Positions 21,491 through 33,463 of a stretch of 64,000 bases of DNA are shown in pieces. The translations under genes and the position numbers were made by a program. Under the pieces are notes generated by a model, which was not told the origin of the DNA, searched no databases, and saw only the letters and a program-made list of their open reading frames with translations. Position 1 is the first letter of the stretch; each line of letters begins with the position of its first letter. The DNA is taken from the NCBI GenBank assembly GCA_002917075.1, contig NTMA01000062.1, positions 180,542 through 244,541 of the forward strand, read 5' to 3'. Source of the stretch: Hawksworthiomyces lignivorus (Eukaryota; Ascomycota; Sordariomycetes; Ophiostomatales; Ophiostomataceae).

Positions 21491-23321
21491 TCACAACGCG
21501 TACCTTGGAGATGTGTCAGCAGCACAAATGGCAGAAGAAGCAAGATAAACAGTACGAACCTAAACCCAAGGTTCTCCAGCTCCGTCTGATCGTGCATGCC
21601 CATTTCCACGGCTGCCTGGGCGTCAAAATATCCAGCCGCATCGCGCGCTTTGTTGCTGCGGTACATGTATATGTACAAAATGGTGATCATCAGCAGCTTT
21701 ACGGTATAGCCGATCAGCATGGCGATGTATGCACTATGGTATCCCGCTTGGACAAGTCAGCAGTGGTCAACTTGGGAACCCTCGCGGCCGCGACAGCCCG
21801 CAGCATTGTCTCCCTTCTTCCTCCATACTTACGAGCTTCGCTGGCAATGAATGTTTGTGGACCGATAATGTTCCCTACGCAATACCCGGTAAAGAGCACG
21901 GCGGCAGTGAGTTGCTTTTTCGTATACCCTGCAATATTGGACGACACCATCGTGAGAGACATGCTGAAACCAAGACCTTGAAAGTAGCAGAGCCAGAGAG
22001 CCACCAAGCGTCCCCACTAGATCGCGCAACATGGCATCTGTTGTCAGCCGTATGGAAAGACCGTCCGGGAAGGCAAGATGAAAAAAAAATATTGATTGGA
22101 CTTTGAGAGAGGCAGCGAACTCACTTTGTTGCTGTCGGGAAGGCCCACCAGCAGCGCCGCACCTACGATGCAGATTGTGTTAGCCACCATCATAGTGGGA
22201 CAGCGCAAGCTAGGCCACTGTGTGCAGATCCAGCCGCCCACGATAAGGGCGAGGAACTGCACGGCGCCGCCGGGGATCTGCATGTACTGCGTACCCAGCG
22301 TGTCGAAGCCGAAGCTGCCCACAATGATGCTGGCGAAGCTGGTCAGCGCTGAGTTGGGGATCTGCGCGCCGACTGCCATGACGAACAGGATCCACGTCTT
22401 GGGGTCGCGCGCACACTGCACCGCCTGGTAGCGCTGGAAGTGGTGGTTCTTGACACCCTGCCGGTTGCGGGCCACGCGGTCGATAGCGACCAGCCGCTCG
22501 CGCGGGCTCAGAAATCGCGCCGTCGCTGGTAGGTCCGGTAGCACAAGCAGTGACACGACACCCCAGGTCACGCTGATGGCACCAAAGATGATAAAGACGT
22601 ACATCCATGGCGCCAGGCCCGTGGTGATGTGGCCCACGGCGTAGCCAATCAGGCCGCCGAACATGGTGGCGATGCCGTTGGTGCAGTAGTATGCCTCGAG
22701 ACGCAGCGGCTGCTCGGCCACCTTGTACCATGTCGACATGATCAGCACGAAGGCCGGGTTGATAGCCGCCTCTGTCAGCCCCAGGAAAAATCGGTTGGTT
22801 GCGATGCCGGCAAAGTTGGTGCAGCCCGGCGTGGTCATGAGGATGGCGCCCCAAAGCAGGGTGACCACCGAGACGAACTTGCCGATGGGCAGGATCTGCA
22901 GCAGGTAGGCGCTCGGAAACTGCGCAATGAGGTAACCGAAGTAAAAAATGCTGCCTGAAGAGAGACCTGCATCAGCCGTGGTGAATGCTTAGCGGAGGGC
23001 ATTTTTGTCCTTACCGAGCCACGAGTAGTCTTGCCCGTGCAGTTTCGTCCCTTTTTGCAGTCCAAATACGCTTGCAAAGTTGAGCGCATTTTTGTCAAGG
23101 TACTGCAGCATGTACGTGATGAACAGGACAGTCACAATCCGCAGGTCAATTTTTCGCACGACACGTCGTTCTTCATCGCGCGTCACCTGGATATTCTCTG
23201 CATCTTTGTATACCTGGTACGTGTCATCCAAATTCTTATCCGAAGAATACTTCGCTGCTGCCAGTACATCAGCGACACTCCCATCTGGAGCGATGGCGGT
23301 AGGCTTTTCGTCAGACGTCAT
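21491..23321 (-). CDS. MFS transporter, Dal5/allantoate-permease type
   Basis: Five exons (23015-23321, 22125-22954, 21833-22016, 21560-21746, 21491-21503) give about 506 residues. A long acidic head (to about residue 55) precedes RRVVRKIDLRIV and MLQYLDKNALNFASVFGL. Other family marks are LIAQFPSAYLLQ, AFVLIMSTWYK, and GNIIGPQTF near the end. About 12 spans. The last exon is only 13 nt: splicing GTTCGT...CCAAG gives the C-terminus LGFRYAL, matching the usual FRY-x-L ending, whereas reading through would append about 50 unrelated residues. Substrate unknown; relatives carry allantoate-like or vitamin-like organic anions. Confidence 0.88.
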
Positions 23322-24168
23322 ATTTGCCAGAGAAGAGACAAATGAGACGGCGGACCGTCACGTAATTATTACAGAGAGACAGGGAGCCAACGAGCTCTCG
23401 ATGTAAACAGAAGTCTACAAGCTGCGCGAGGGAGTAATATGGACACTAGGCTTTCTTTTGATGTGGTCTCTGGGCCGGATCAAGCTGGTCAAAACCGAGG
23501 GATAGGATACTTGGATCACGCAACAACGTTTCTTCAGCGACAACCCGCGATAAGCCTTTAAGCTTATGATGGGCTAGTACGGAATATTATCCTCTTTAAG
23601 AAAATAAATCCTTTTCCACGATGCCGTTTTGCTCTGGTAATGTAACCATACTCGTGAATGCGGTTGGTTGTAAAACAATTCCAACATCAAGGAACGAGCA
23701 CGTCATCGCGGCGTGACTAAAAAAGTTGGAGATAGCTATGAAAATTGTACGAAAGTCTTTACTACATTCTATCTTAATCTTTTACGTTTAAATACAACCT
23801 CAACATACGGGGTATTACACGGCCCTAGTCCCCCGTATAAACTCAGGTTTGCTCAACTCAGATCATCGAAAAGCTTTTATCCATGCTTACAAGCTTCAAG
23901 CTTTACACATCTCGACAGATAATTATGCCCACAGTAAAGACAGGCTAAAGGCAAGAAGCGCTGTTCTGGCCGCCATCTTCGGCGTCTTCTGCGGTCTATT
24001 ACTTCAAACATGCATTAGGTATTTTTTTTTGCTTTTATTTATTATTAATTGATAGCAAACAATCAAATTATAAAACAAATACTATTTGGACTTATGATTT
24101 TTCGGGAGTATAATGAAGTCGGTTTATTTTCCGCCCTGGCGTAACACAATTTTTATGGAAGATATAGA
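23322..24168. other. Intergenic, no gene seen
   Basis: About 850 bp upstream of the MFS gene; its far end abuts the stop of the peptidase gene. AT-rich, with a T-rich tract near 24018. Nothing recognised. Confidence 0.45.
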
Positions 24169-26632
24169 TTACCTTTCATTGACTCTATCGGGAAGGCTGA
24201 GATACTGTAGGAGGGCATCTATTTGAGCAGGGTGGCCCAAGAACTCCTCTAGTACTTCTAATTCATTCCTACTACCTCCATACTCTAGGATACCCTCGCG
24301 AAATTTGCCCCATGCATCTTTACTTGTTGGGTCTAAGGCGAAGGTTGATTCAAACATCTCTTGAGCAAAAATGCGCGCGCTGCATGGAGTCAGCACGTTA
24401 GCAGATGGCGCATTGTGACTATCATTGCCATTTCCCGGGAAGATGCTGTAATACTAATACTCACGTCCTGGCCGGGAGGTCAAAACTTACCAAGTGTATG
24501 CGTAGAAACCTGCGTCGTATCCTACAACTAGATAATCAAACTCGACATGAAGACTGTTTGGCTCAGGAGACCTAAAAAACCGCAACTCCTCGAATTTGTC
24601 TTGAAAAACGCGGCCCTCGTCCATAGCCAGTAGCTCTTCGCGACTAGAAGGGTTATAGACGGCCATGTCGAAGAGACTCATGTGTCTAGATATTATCAGT
24701 AAATAACCAAGAACTTGCACTCCCCTCCTGATCTCTCCCAGTACGGGAGATTAGCACTGTTCACCTATGAGCCTAAGCACAAAAGAAACCTTACAACTCA
24801 TGGAGACAAAAGTTTAAATCGTCTATGGGTCGACACTCGATAAGTTTTTTAACTAGCTCATCCGAAATTATTTTGGGGTGTTGTTCCTGGTCCAAATGAT
24901 CGTTTTGCCAAGTGTTGAAATACTCTCGGTTTAGGTAAGAGTAGTGGCAACTCATTTTTTTAACACGTCTCCAATCCAGCACCAGTTCTCCAGCATCTGA
25001 CCAATGGCTTCGCCAAATTCAAGGCAGACCTGGAAGCCATGGAATCGGGCGTATTTTGTCTTGGAGACAAGGTCATGAATGCAATGTCCCAATTCTACAT
25101 TGTGGTAAGTCGGTTAGAACAATTCACTTCATCTGATAAGAGAGATACCGTGAAAAAGTGTTACGAGTTGTGAGTGACTGAGGAGAGGACAGCGAGTTGA
25201 AGATGGGCGACTGAACGAACATAGCAGCGTAGTTGCTGGGTAGTGCCGGCTCCCATCGGTTTTTGTGTAGCCCTGATAGGCGAGTTAGCTTATAACGAAG
25301 GTTTCGCAACAATAACAAAAGCGATGTAAAAACGATAGAAAGAGGGAGAAGGATGGGGCATATGAGGGAGCAAGAGGCAAAGCCTAAAGAATGAAGAACT
25401 TGGTTGACCCACACGTTGCAGATTTTGAGACCAAGAGCCTCGCCGTTTATTTGGGCGCTCCCAAACACCGTATATAGATACCCTAGGAATCCCCTATCGT
25501 GTGAATTGCCTTCTCGTGTATCCCAAACGCTCCATACTTCAATGTCGTCGCTCCAAATACAGTTGTCTGCAATAGTGGAAGATTGCATTTTTTTAAACTG
25601 GATCGAGAGAAATGATGAAAGTATCTCAAACATACAACGTAAGGTATGGGAGAAGGGGAAATATTCTGAGACTTTCGAATAGTTCACTGTTTCTTCTTCC
25701 TCGTCGACTATGCGACCATAGTAGAGCATATCGTAGGGCATGAGCTCAGCTTCCGTTCCAAAATCACGGCGCTTCCTTTCACGAAGCTTCTCAAAGCGAG
25801 CTTTTGCGGCTGGTACCATGGTTTCCTTGAGCTGACCCAGTAAATCAAGTACCCATCCAGTAGACTGCGCCATGCGATGAGTGATCCGATAGTCTGCATG
25901 GCTCCTATGGCCTAGAAGCCTGGCGTTCTCATCTCTAAGGCGAATAATCTCTCGAAAAATCAATACGTTTTGTGTAGCTACATTCGAATTTTCTACTTGC
26001 ATACGCCTCCGTGTATCAGGATTATGGGCGAAGCGTAGAACGTGCCAAGAATCTGATCTGACAGACAATTCGAGTCTGCCATCTGCTACCACAGCATATC
26101 CACTCAAAGCAAGTTGAGGCAGGCCGTCTAGTTCTGCCTTTGAAAATAGGGTTTTGCGGTCGTATTCGCGCAAATTGCGCTGGAATTCAGCACACAACGA
26201 GTTTATGCGAGTTTCCGTCTCAGCCCGGCGCCGCATCTCTGCCTCGCCGAGGATGCCATGCCCACTGTCCACAAACCGTTGCAGGAGGCTCCATAAATAT
26301 TTTCTAGACTCACTGTCTATCTCTTCAATATTTTCTTTATTTTTGACGGCTTTCAAGAGACTGTAGACGTTCGACATCTGATCAAACCCGGATATAGTCC
26401 ACTCTTCCCAAAGCAGCTCAGCTTGTTCTGCCTCGAGCTGTGTATCCTCGTCAGGAGACACGTCCTTCAAAAGACTGATGACGTACTTTTCACCAGACTG
26501 AGCGTTCTCTAGTCCAGCCAAAGATGAGACCACAGTTTCGAATGAGGCGCTGGCGGGATCTACCGTTTCAGCAAGCTCTCCGAGAAGCTCTTTACATTGA
26601 GCTATATGGGTCTTCATTGTAAGTTTGGACAT
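24169..26632 (-). pseudogene. M3-family zinc metallopeptidase (thimet-oligopeptidase type) with two apparent frameshifts
   Basis: Exons 25413-26632, 25149-25272, 24795-25094, 24491-24685 and 24169-24379 would encode about 683 residues if uninterrupted, a normal length. The start used is the ATG at 26632. The zinc site LFHELGH (HEXXH) is rebuilt across the 25148/25095 intron, and the third-ligand region FGEAIGQMLENWCW follows. Two breaks disturb the frame: one base appears missing after GFLGYLY (about 25475-25480), before GVWERPNKRRG; and a 7-A run at 24955-24961 is one base short between GDVLKK and MSCHYSYL. The GYDAGFYAY motif is kept, but a Tyr replaces the His usually found just before it. 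M3 enzymes cut short peptides in the cytosol. It is either a recent pseudogene or a gene with sequence errors. Confidence 0.7.
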
Positions 26633-27388
26633 GGTGTTCTGCTCGCCAGAGTGGGTGGTCGGAAAGTAGGTGAGAGAGGTCAACTTTCTTGTAGAAAAGT
26701 TGGGCCCGCCAATAGGGGCCTGGCACGGGTAGGTTTTGGGGTTTTCGTATTCTATCGTTTTCGTTTTCGTTATCGCTTTTCTTTCCTCTATCGCTTATCC
26801 TTACGGTACTCGAATTCTCAAAGGATAGATTATTCCCGGATACTAAGAGAGATATTAAGATGGCTTATTGCACGACCTAGGCTTACGAGAGGGACAAAAT
26901 CCGGCTTTTCTTCCCCCTATGAAACTATCACTGCTGCTTTCTTCGTTATAGCTAAGCTTTTTCGCACTGTTAAGGCGCTTATGAATATACGTTATGCGGC
27001 CCAGTAGATTTGAGTCATTGACTGAAAAAGAGTCACTGTGATCGATTTCTTGACCGTATTAGTATAGTTGGGCTGGGAGGTCGCTGATTACAGCCGTCGC
27101 AAGATCTATAAAATAGATCGGGTCTCCCACACCGGTGAACAATTAAGACGCTAACAAAAAGTAGATAACATATATTATAGGACCTGTAGTTTCTATAAGT
27201 AAGCTACTGTAACGAGGTACTTTGTAATCCTATTTGGACGCGGTAATATTCTATGCTGAGGGACTACTATTACTCGTTATCTGCCATTAGCTATAGCAAG
27301 ACGGAAAATCATCGGAATTTCTCAGTACTTTCTCTTCAACTGTGAATAAAAGCCGCCAGATGGAACAGCACCAGTCACAATAGCCAAG
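26633..27388. other. Intergenic, possible decayed repeat at about 26.7-27.35 kb
   Basis: TA-rich, with C-to-T-like degenerate texture and a 136-codon open stretch of biased composition (FRYRFRYRF-like). It resembles repeat DNA weathered by RIP, but no element is identifiable. The promoters of the peptidase and the SDR must also lie here. Confidence 0.35.
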
Positions 27389-28335
27389 ATGGTACCAGAA
27401 TTGCACACAGGTAGGTCAGACCTTAGAGTAGGGCAAGAGGTGTCGTATGAAGCACGACAGCTGCTAACAACACAGGGTTTTATTTCACCGACGTTCGTCA
27501 CACAGATACGTACCCCGTCATCGACCCCGCCAAGCGCGACTTCAGCGGCCGCTATGTGTTCGTGACCGGGGCATCAAAAGGTATCGGGCGGGAGACGGTC
27601 CTGTCCTTTGCGAGCGCCGGTGCGGCAGGCATCGGCATCGGGGCGCGTTCGAGCATGGCGGACCTGCTGGAGCCGATCGCGGCTGCAGCCAAGGCGGCGG
27701 GCAAGCAGCCACCGCAGGTGGTGGCGGTGGAGCTCGACGTGACAGATGAGGCGAGCGTGGCGGCGGCGGCTGCCGCCGTGGACGCGGCGTTCCCGCGGCT
27801 CGACGTGCTGGTTAATAACGCGGGGTACCTGGACCGACCGGCCAAGATCGCCGACAGCGACCCGGCCGAATGGTGGAAGGCGTTCTCCGTTAACCTGCGC
27901 GGCACGTACCTGATGACGCGCGCGTTCTTACCGCAGATGATCGGTAAGGGTGGAGACAAGACGATTGTCAACCTGAGCAGCGTCGCTGCGCACTACACGG
28001 CGCCCGGCGGGTCCGGGTACCCGACCTCCAAGCTAGCGCTACAGCGGTTTACCGAGTTCCTAGACGCCGACCACCGCGACGATGGGATCCTGACGTATGC
28101 GATCAACCCGGGCGGTGTGCTCACTGACATGGGCAAAAAGTTGCTTGAGAGCTGGCCCGCGGTGCTGACGGATACGCCCAAGCTGGCGGCCGACGTCATT
28201 GTGTACTTGACGGAGAAGAGGCGGGAGTGGCTAGCGGCGCGGTACCTGTCGGCGACCTGGGATGTGGAGGAGCTGCTGTCTAAGGAAAAGGAGATTATCG
28301 AGGGTGACAAGCTCAAAGTGCGGATGATCGTCTAG
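27389..28335 (+). CDS. Short-chain dehydrogenase/reductase
   Basis: Two exons (27389-27410 and 27476-28335) give about 293 residues. The 22-nt first exon (MVPELHT plus one base) splices to GFYFTDVRHTDTYPVIDP, adding about 26 residues before DFSGRYVFVTG. The cofactor loop TGASKGIGRE, the NNAG motif and the catalytic Ser...Tyr-x3-Lys (NLSSVAAHY then YPTSK) are all present, as is the NPGGVLTDM loop. A classical SDR using NAD(P)H; substrate unknown. Its 3' end faces the amine oxidase gene 344 bp away, and it may belong with that gene, the MFS carrier and the second regulator. G+C is higher than in flanking DNA. Confidence 0.9.
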
Positions 28336-28679
28336 AACTGAAAGCGTAACCAATCATTACTATTTAACAGACTTATATTGCTCTATCAAGAATAGACATA
28401 GCTACACCCTTACATTACAAAGGATGTTTTTTTAACATGCGTAATTACGAGTATACATAGTAATGGGGCGTACGCCTTGGTCGTCTAATTTGGTTTTGTA
28501 ATTCCAGGAATCTAAGTTTTGGCGATCTACACAATATTTTGTACGGTTAATTGTGAATGAATAGTAAAATACAAATTTACTGTCCATGAGACATATTCCG
28601 TGTAGTCACGAGAGCATTTAGGACGACGATCATATCCTAGATACTTCCTAGTCCACCCAATGTGCCAGACCATCGAATT
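28336..28679. other. Convergent 3' intergenic region
   Basis: AT-rich 344 bp between two convergent stop codons; presumably polyadenylation signals for both genes. Nothing else seen. Confidence 0.4.
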
Positions 28680-30148
28680 CTATAGGCGGCTCCACACCCA
28701 CGGGAGCTTTTGACTACCGGGAGCATGCTTGTTCTGCCATCCGCTGAGAGTGGAAAGATCGCGGAGGGGGTAGGGGTGCGGATCTTTATGGTCGGCAGGC
28801 ACCTTGCCGTGTTTCCATCTCCAGAGCTCCAGCCATTCCTGGCCCAACGAGCCCTCGATCATATCAGCCACATACTTTCCGATGACTGGCAGAAACTTGA
28901 AGCCGTGGTTCGAGCCCATTGTGGCAACGAAGAGATTCTTGGTACCGGGATAAGGACCGATGCGGAAGTTGAGGTCTCCTGCCAAAGCGTCCCTGCACTT
29001 CCTGTTAGCTCCAAAATTCCTCGTAGCTGCCACCATTTCATGTTATGGATGTTCCCATTACGTACCAACACATCTTGGTCGACACGAATGGCCTCTTGGC
29101 AAGTTCTGGCGCAACATCAGCCACAAAGTCCCGCATCTCGTCCTCGACTTCTGTGGGACAGCCATCGAACGGATAGTCGCCAAGGGAATGCAGAACAGAC
29201 GTGCCAGGGGCAGACCTGTTCTGAAAATTAGTCAAGCAGCGGCAGCTACACAGCTTAATCATGTTATTCTCGTCGGGTGGGAAGAAAATGGCCTGTTCGA
29301 AATCTTCGATAATTGGTATGTCTTTGTACTTGATGGCCTCCTCCTCGGTCAGCTGTATCACACAGATGGCCGAGCACTGGGCCACAGCCTCATTTCGCGC
29401 ATCTGGTAGAAGTGTAGCTGTATTGGCGCCAGTGGCTACGATAACCAGGTCAGCATGGTAGACGGTACCGTCGGCCGTGACGGCTCCCGTACAGGCGCCG
29501 GTTTTCTCGTCGTATACGAGCTTCTTGACGTAGCCGGCGTCGCCAATGAGGTATCGCACGCCCTTTTCGCGCGCAGCATTCGCCATACGGAGCAAGGCTT
29601 GGGCAGAAGGCACCTAAAATGAAAGGCGTCAGCTGCTGCAATGTGGTTTGATCTAGCTAGCTAGCAACACAAAATGTGCGCTAGAAGGGACATACCCAGC
29701 CAGCTGCCGGACTCCAGAGGCTTGTCCAGTCGTTGAAGGCACCCGTCACTGCCGGCCAGCGGTTGCGAATCTCTGCCGTCGTGAGGAACTCAACGCCAGG
29801 ACGGCCGACCTTCTTCGCCGCTTCGTAGGCACTCTCGAGCCAAGGTAGCGTCTTCTGGTGGCCACCCATGATCCAGCCAGTCTCACGGTATAAGCCAGAA
29901 AAAATAGGATGAGCTGGGTCTTTCCATTCCTTCAATGCCTCCAAGCCGAGCTGAGCGTACAGTGGGTTTGGGTAGTCAGCACGGATGACTTTGTTCAGGT
30001 CTGCTGCAGCAGAGTCCTTGGAAGGTGCATCGAAGCGGTCCAGCACGGTCACAGCCGCGTAGCCACGGGAGGCGAGATGGTAGGCCGTCGATGTACCGAA
30101 AACACCGCCACCCACAATCAACACACTGGGCTTCGTGTTGGATGACAT
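28680..30148 (-). CDS. FAD-dependent amine oxidase, sarcosine oxidase / fructosyl-amine oxidase (amadoriase) type, peroxisomal
   Basis: Three exons (29696-30148, 29066-29613, 28680-28992) give about 437 residues. The N-terminal Rossmann motif is VLIVGGGVFGTSTAYHLA, followed by DLNKVIRADYPNPLYAQLG. The second intron splits KMCW|D; the Cys is where this family attaches FAD covalently. MGSNHGFKFLPVIGKYV matches the active-site segment near the C-terminus. The protein ends in SRL, a type 1 peroxisomal signal, as in fungal amadoriases, whose H2O2 product is handled in peroxisomes. It should oxidise a secondary amine such as a fructosyl amino acid, sarcosine or pipecolate; sequence alone does not separate these. 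Confidence 0.88.
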
Positions 30149-31118
30149 GATGGGAGAAACTTTAATTGATGTCTAAGACGGAGATTTTGTAAAGAGATTC
30201 AACAAACTATCATTCTCTTTTATCTTTGGTTCTTTCTCCTTTGGCTTTGACCTTTGGTTTTATTCCTGACAAGCGTGTCTTATTCCTAACGAGAATATCT
30301 TATTCTAAAGAACTCTATTTTGTCTTTATATCTTTATTTATCATGATCACTTCTGCTCTCGGGATTGCGTCGGAAAGTAAGACCATACCCTCCGATAAAC
30401 GGGGTCTAGATGAAAGTCATACGGAGGCTACTTGACATGCATCTTGACGTTGCGGTTCTTGATTGCTCCGCTCTCCGTCTGGAAACAGGTCTCAGTTTAA
30501 CTCGGCTGCTGAGCATTGCTGCGTACCTAGGAACAAGGAATGGGATCACGAGTATTATTGTCACCGAGCATCTGAAAAACTATTTCCGTCAGTACGCCCT
30601 ACCTGCCTTCGGCAGCTAATGTATGATAGGCCGATATATAAGCCTGTGCGGTGTCACTACCCCGCATATAGAATTGTCCGGAAGAGGAGACAGCATCGGT
30701 TCGCCATACCTTAGTGGCCGAGCTGTGGGTCTCACGGTATCAGCGTCCTTGTCTAGTGCCCCCGAGCACTCTTATCGTTACCTAACTATTTCAATTTGAG
30801 ATAGCGCTTGATACCGCCTTTCCAGCAGATATACTAGAAACCAAAGCAAAGAGGTATGATATTCCGTATCTTTTGCTTCAGTTCATTGACATGGGAGCTT
30901 GGGGTCAGGGAATGGATATCTCCTATACAATTAACGGAAGATATAAACACGGGCCTTCGCTGAATATCCAAACATGCCTTCGTCCGTCTTTTAATTCTAT
31001 GGGCTCTTAGCTACTTTTTTTTCTGAGCAAAAATTTTTACTTTATTTGTCCATTTCAAAATCTTGACATCGCAATTGTGTCTCCATATCTCCTATTCTAA
31101 CTTATTTTTCCAGTTAAC
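30149..31118. promoter_or_regulatory. Divergent promoter region between the amine oxidase and an MFS carrier
   Basis: About 970 bp between two outward-facing starts. It has a T-rich stretch (30200-30340) and a T8 run near 31013. No coding segment recognised; I checked 30690-30780 for a tRNA and found no B-box stem. Confidence 0.45.
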
Positions 31119-32909
31119 ATGGAGGACACACCGTCAAAATCGGTTGATCCTAGGGATTCTACAGACAAGAAGTCTCTGGGCAAAGCGGAATCGGCGGTGG
31201 TCGTACGAGGGATGCCACCACTGCTCCGAAACTTGTCCGATGAAGAGTATCAAATGCTTGAAAAGCGCCTTGTCCGTAAAATTGATACGCGATTGCTACC
31301 TCCCTTGATCATTATCTACATCATGAACTATCTTGACAGGTAAGCTCTTATACTTCCTCACATTGAGATCTCTGCAATATGCTTATCAGCCTTTTTAAAG
31401 AAATGCAATTGGCTCTGCACGTCTTGGGGGGATGGAGAAAGACCTTGGTCTGGTAGGCAACCAGTATCAGGTATGGAAAACAATGTGTATCTGGTGGCTT
31501 ATTCCCAGTTCCTATTCTAACAAACCGCCTTTCCATCACTAGACATGCGTCTCTATTCTGTTTGTCGGTTACATCCTTATGCAAGTTCCATCGAATTTGT
31601 TTCTGAACAAGATTGGCCGACCAAGACTGTATCTTCCCGCATGCATGGCCATATGGGTAGGTTGAAGGGACAAAAAGGGGATGGTTAAAGGCGTTAGTAG
31701 AAGAGAAGAAGAGAAACAAATACTCATGCAATGAATAGGGTGTTCTTTGTGCCTGCAGTGGCGTCACAAAAAGCTTTGGTGGGCTGCTCGCAACTCGCTT
31801 CTTCTTAGGCTTTGTTGAAGCTGCCTATTATCCAGGTACCACTCTCCTCTATGGTTGATGTCATTCACACTGCTGGAACGAGTCCTAATTCTTTAAAAGG
31901 ATCTGTAGCAACGCTTTCAGTATGGTACGCCCGTCGCGAACTAGGCGTACGCACTGGCATTTTCTATTGCGGATCGATGCTTTCTGGAGCCTTTTCGGGA
32001 TTGATCACAGCTGGGATCAACTCGGGTTTAAACGGTGCACGTGGCCTCTTGGCTTGGAGATGGATTTTCATCATTGAAGGATCTATAACGGTTGCTCTGG
32101 CGCTGCTGGCCATCCTAGTGCTGCCCGATTTTCCGGCCAATACGAGTTGGCTGACGGAGCAAGAGCGCCAGCTAGCAATGTACCGGCTAGAGCTAGATGC
32201 CGCCGGTGAGGAAGACTGGGTGTCATCATCGACACAGCCCATCTTGGAGGGCTTCCGCTTGTTGTTACGCGACGGAAAGAACTGGATTCTTCTGGTAGTT
32301 GTGTACGGAGCGGCTTCGTCGATCTCAATCAATGCCTTCTTTCCAACGGTGGTGGCTAGTTTCGGCAAGTCGAACACAGTGACTCTGCTTTTGACTTCGC
32401 CACCTTATCTGTTTGCTTGCATCGTGTGCGCCGCGGTAGCCTTCAATGCCGACCGCACGCAGGAGCGCTTCTGGCACACGGTGGGCCCTCTCGCCGTGTC
32501 ACTTGTCGGATTCATAGTGGCCTGCACGGCCACAGGGATCGGCCCGCGGTACTTCGGCGCCATGATCATGCTACCTGGCATCTACACGGGCTTCAACATG
32601 TCAATGGTGTGGACAGCGAACACCATCTACCGCCCGCCTGCGAAGCGAGCTGCCGCAGTCGCGTTCAACAATGCAGTGTCCACTTTGTGCAGCATCTATG
32701 GGTCTTATCTGTACCCAAACAATGCTGGACCTCGGTTTGTGCTTGCCTTTAGCTTCTATGCGGGGATGGCGCTCATGGCCATTGCAGCCTGCGTCGTGTT
32801 GCGATACGTGTTGCAGCGCGAGAATCGCCGGCTTGAGCAGCTGGAGGTTGAAGCCCAGGCAGCGGGCCGCGAAGCTCCACCTCACGAAGGCTTTAGGTAT
32901 CTCGTGTAA
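31119..32909 (+). CDS. MFS transporter, Dal5/anion:cation symporter type
   Basis: Five exons (31119-31339, 31401-31470, 31543-31656, 31739-31835, 31900-32909) give about 503 residues. Family marks: KRLVRKIDTRLLPPLIIIYI, MNYLDR-NAIGSARLGG across the first intron, GYILMQVPSNLFLNKIG, the FLGFVEAAYYPG-SVATLSVWY join, and LAWRWIFIIEG. It ends HEGFRYLV, the usual C-terminal pattern. About 12 spans, plasma membrane. It shares a promoter region with the amine oxidase and precedes a Zn2Cys6 regulator, so import of the oxidase's substrate is a reasonable guess. Substrate class otherwise unknown. Confidence 0.9.
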
Positions 32910-33463
32910 TATTTATATTTTAAATTCAATAATTTAGTTTTTCTCAACTCAGAATCTCATCTGAGTTGTCTCGATGTCGTAATGTAAATGAATTTCTTAT
33001 GGTTATCAATATAAAATTAATTTCATAACGATAAACGGAAAAAGGACCAATGTAGGAAGCGCGCCATGGTAGAAACTATTCTAGCGCTTCATCATATATT
33101 CTCATTGCAATTTTGCCGTAGAAGAAGGCTATATTAAAACGAAGCACAAGTATAGAAGTCAGAACACAGTATTTAAATGCTTGACGGCGGTAAAAAAATG
33201 GATTGCTGATGATTGTCACAAGGTGTAGTATTTACCTAATGGGCAATCCGGATTTGACTTGATTCGCCCACCAATCATAGTTTTAGTTAGTTATTCCATC
33301 CACCCCCTAAAAGCAACGCTCCGAAGTAGGCCACAAGTCCTTGGACTCTTATCTCCATGGCTAGAAATACAGTTAGCGTAACTGTTGCGGGCTGGACATC
33401 CGAATAGATGCGCTCTCCCTTCGAAAACGAACTGGTGATTCCAAGGGCCAAACTCTAGTCGCT
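32910..33463. promoter_or_regulatory. Promoter region of the second Zn2Cys6 regulator
   Basis: About 550 bp of AT-rich DNA between a stop and the next start on the same strand. No clear motif. Confidence 0.4.

Noticed and set aside
25149..25272. A frameshift that at first seemed to precede HEXXH in the M3 gene
   Set aside because: The frame starting at 25272 after an intron reads GYTKTDGSRHYPATTLLCSF straight into LFHE, so this part is intact.
30690..30780. tRNA-like GGTTCG and TGGCCGAG elements
   Set aside because: They are in the wrong order and spacing, and no T-arm or acceptor stem can be formed.
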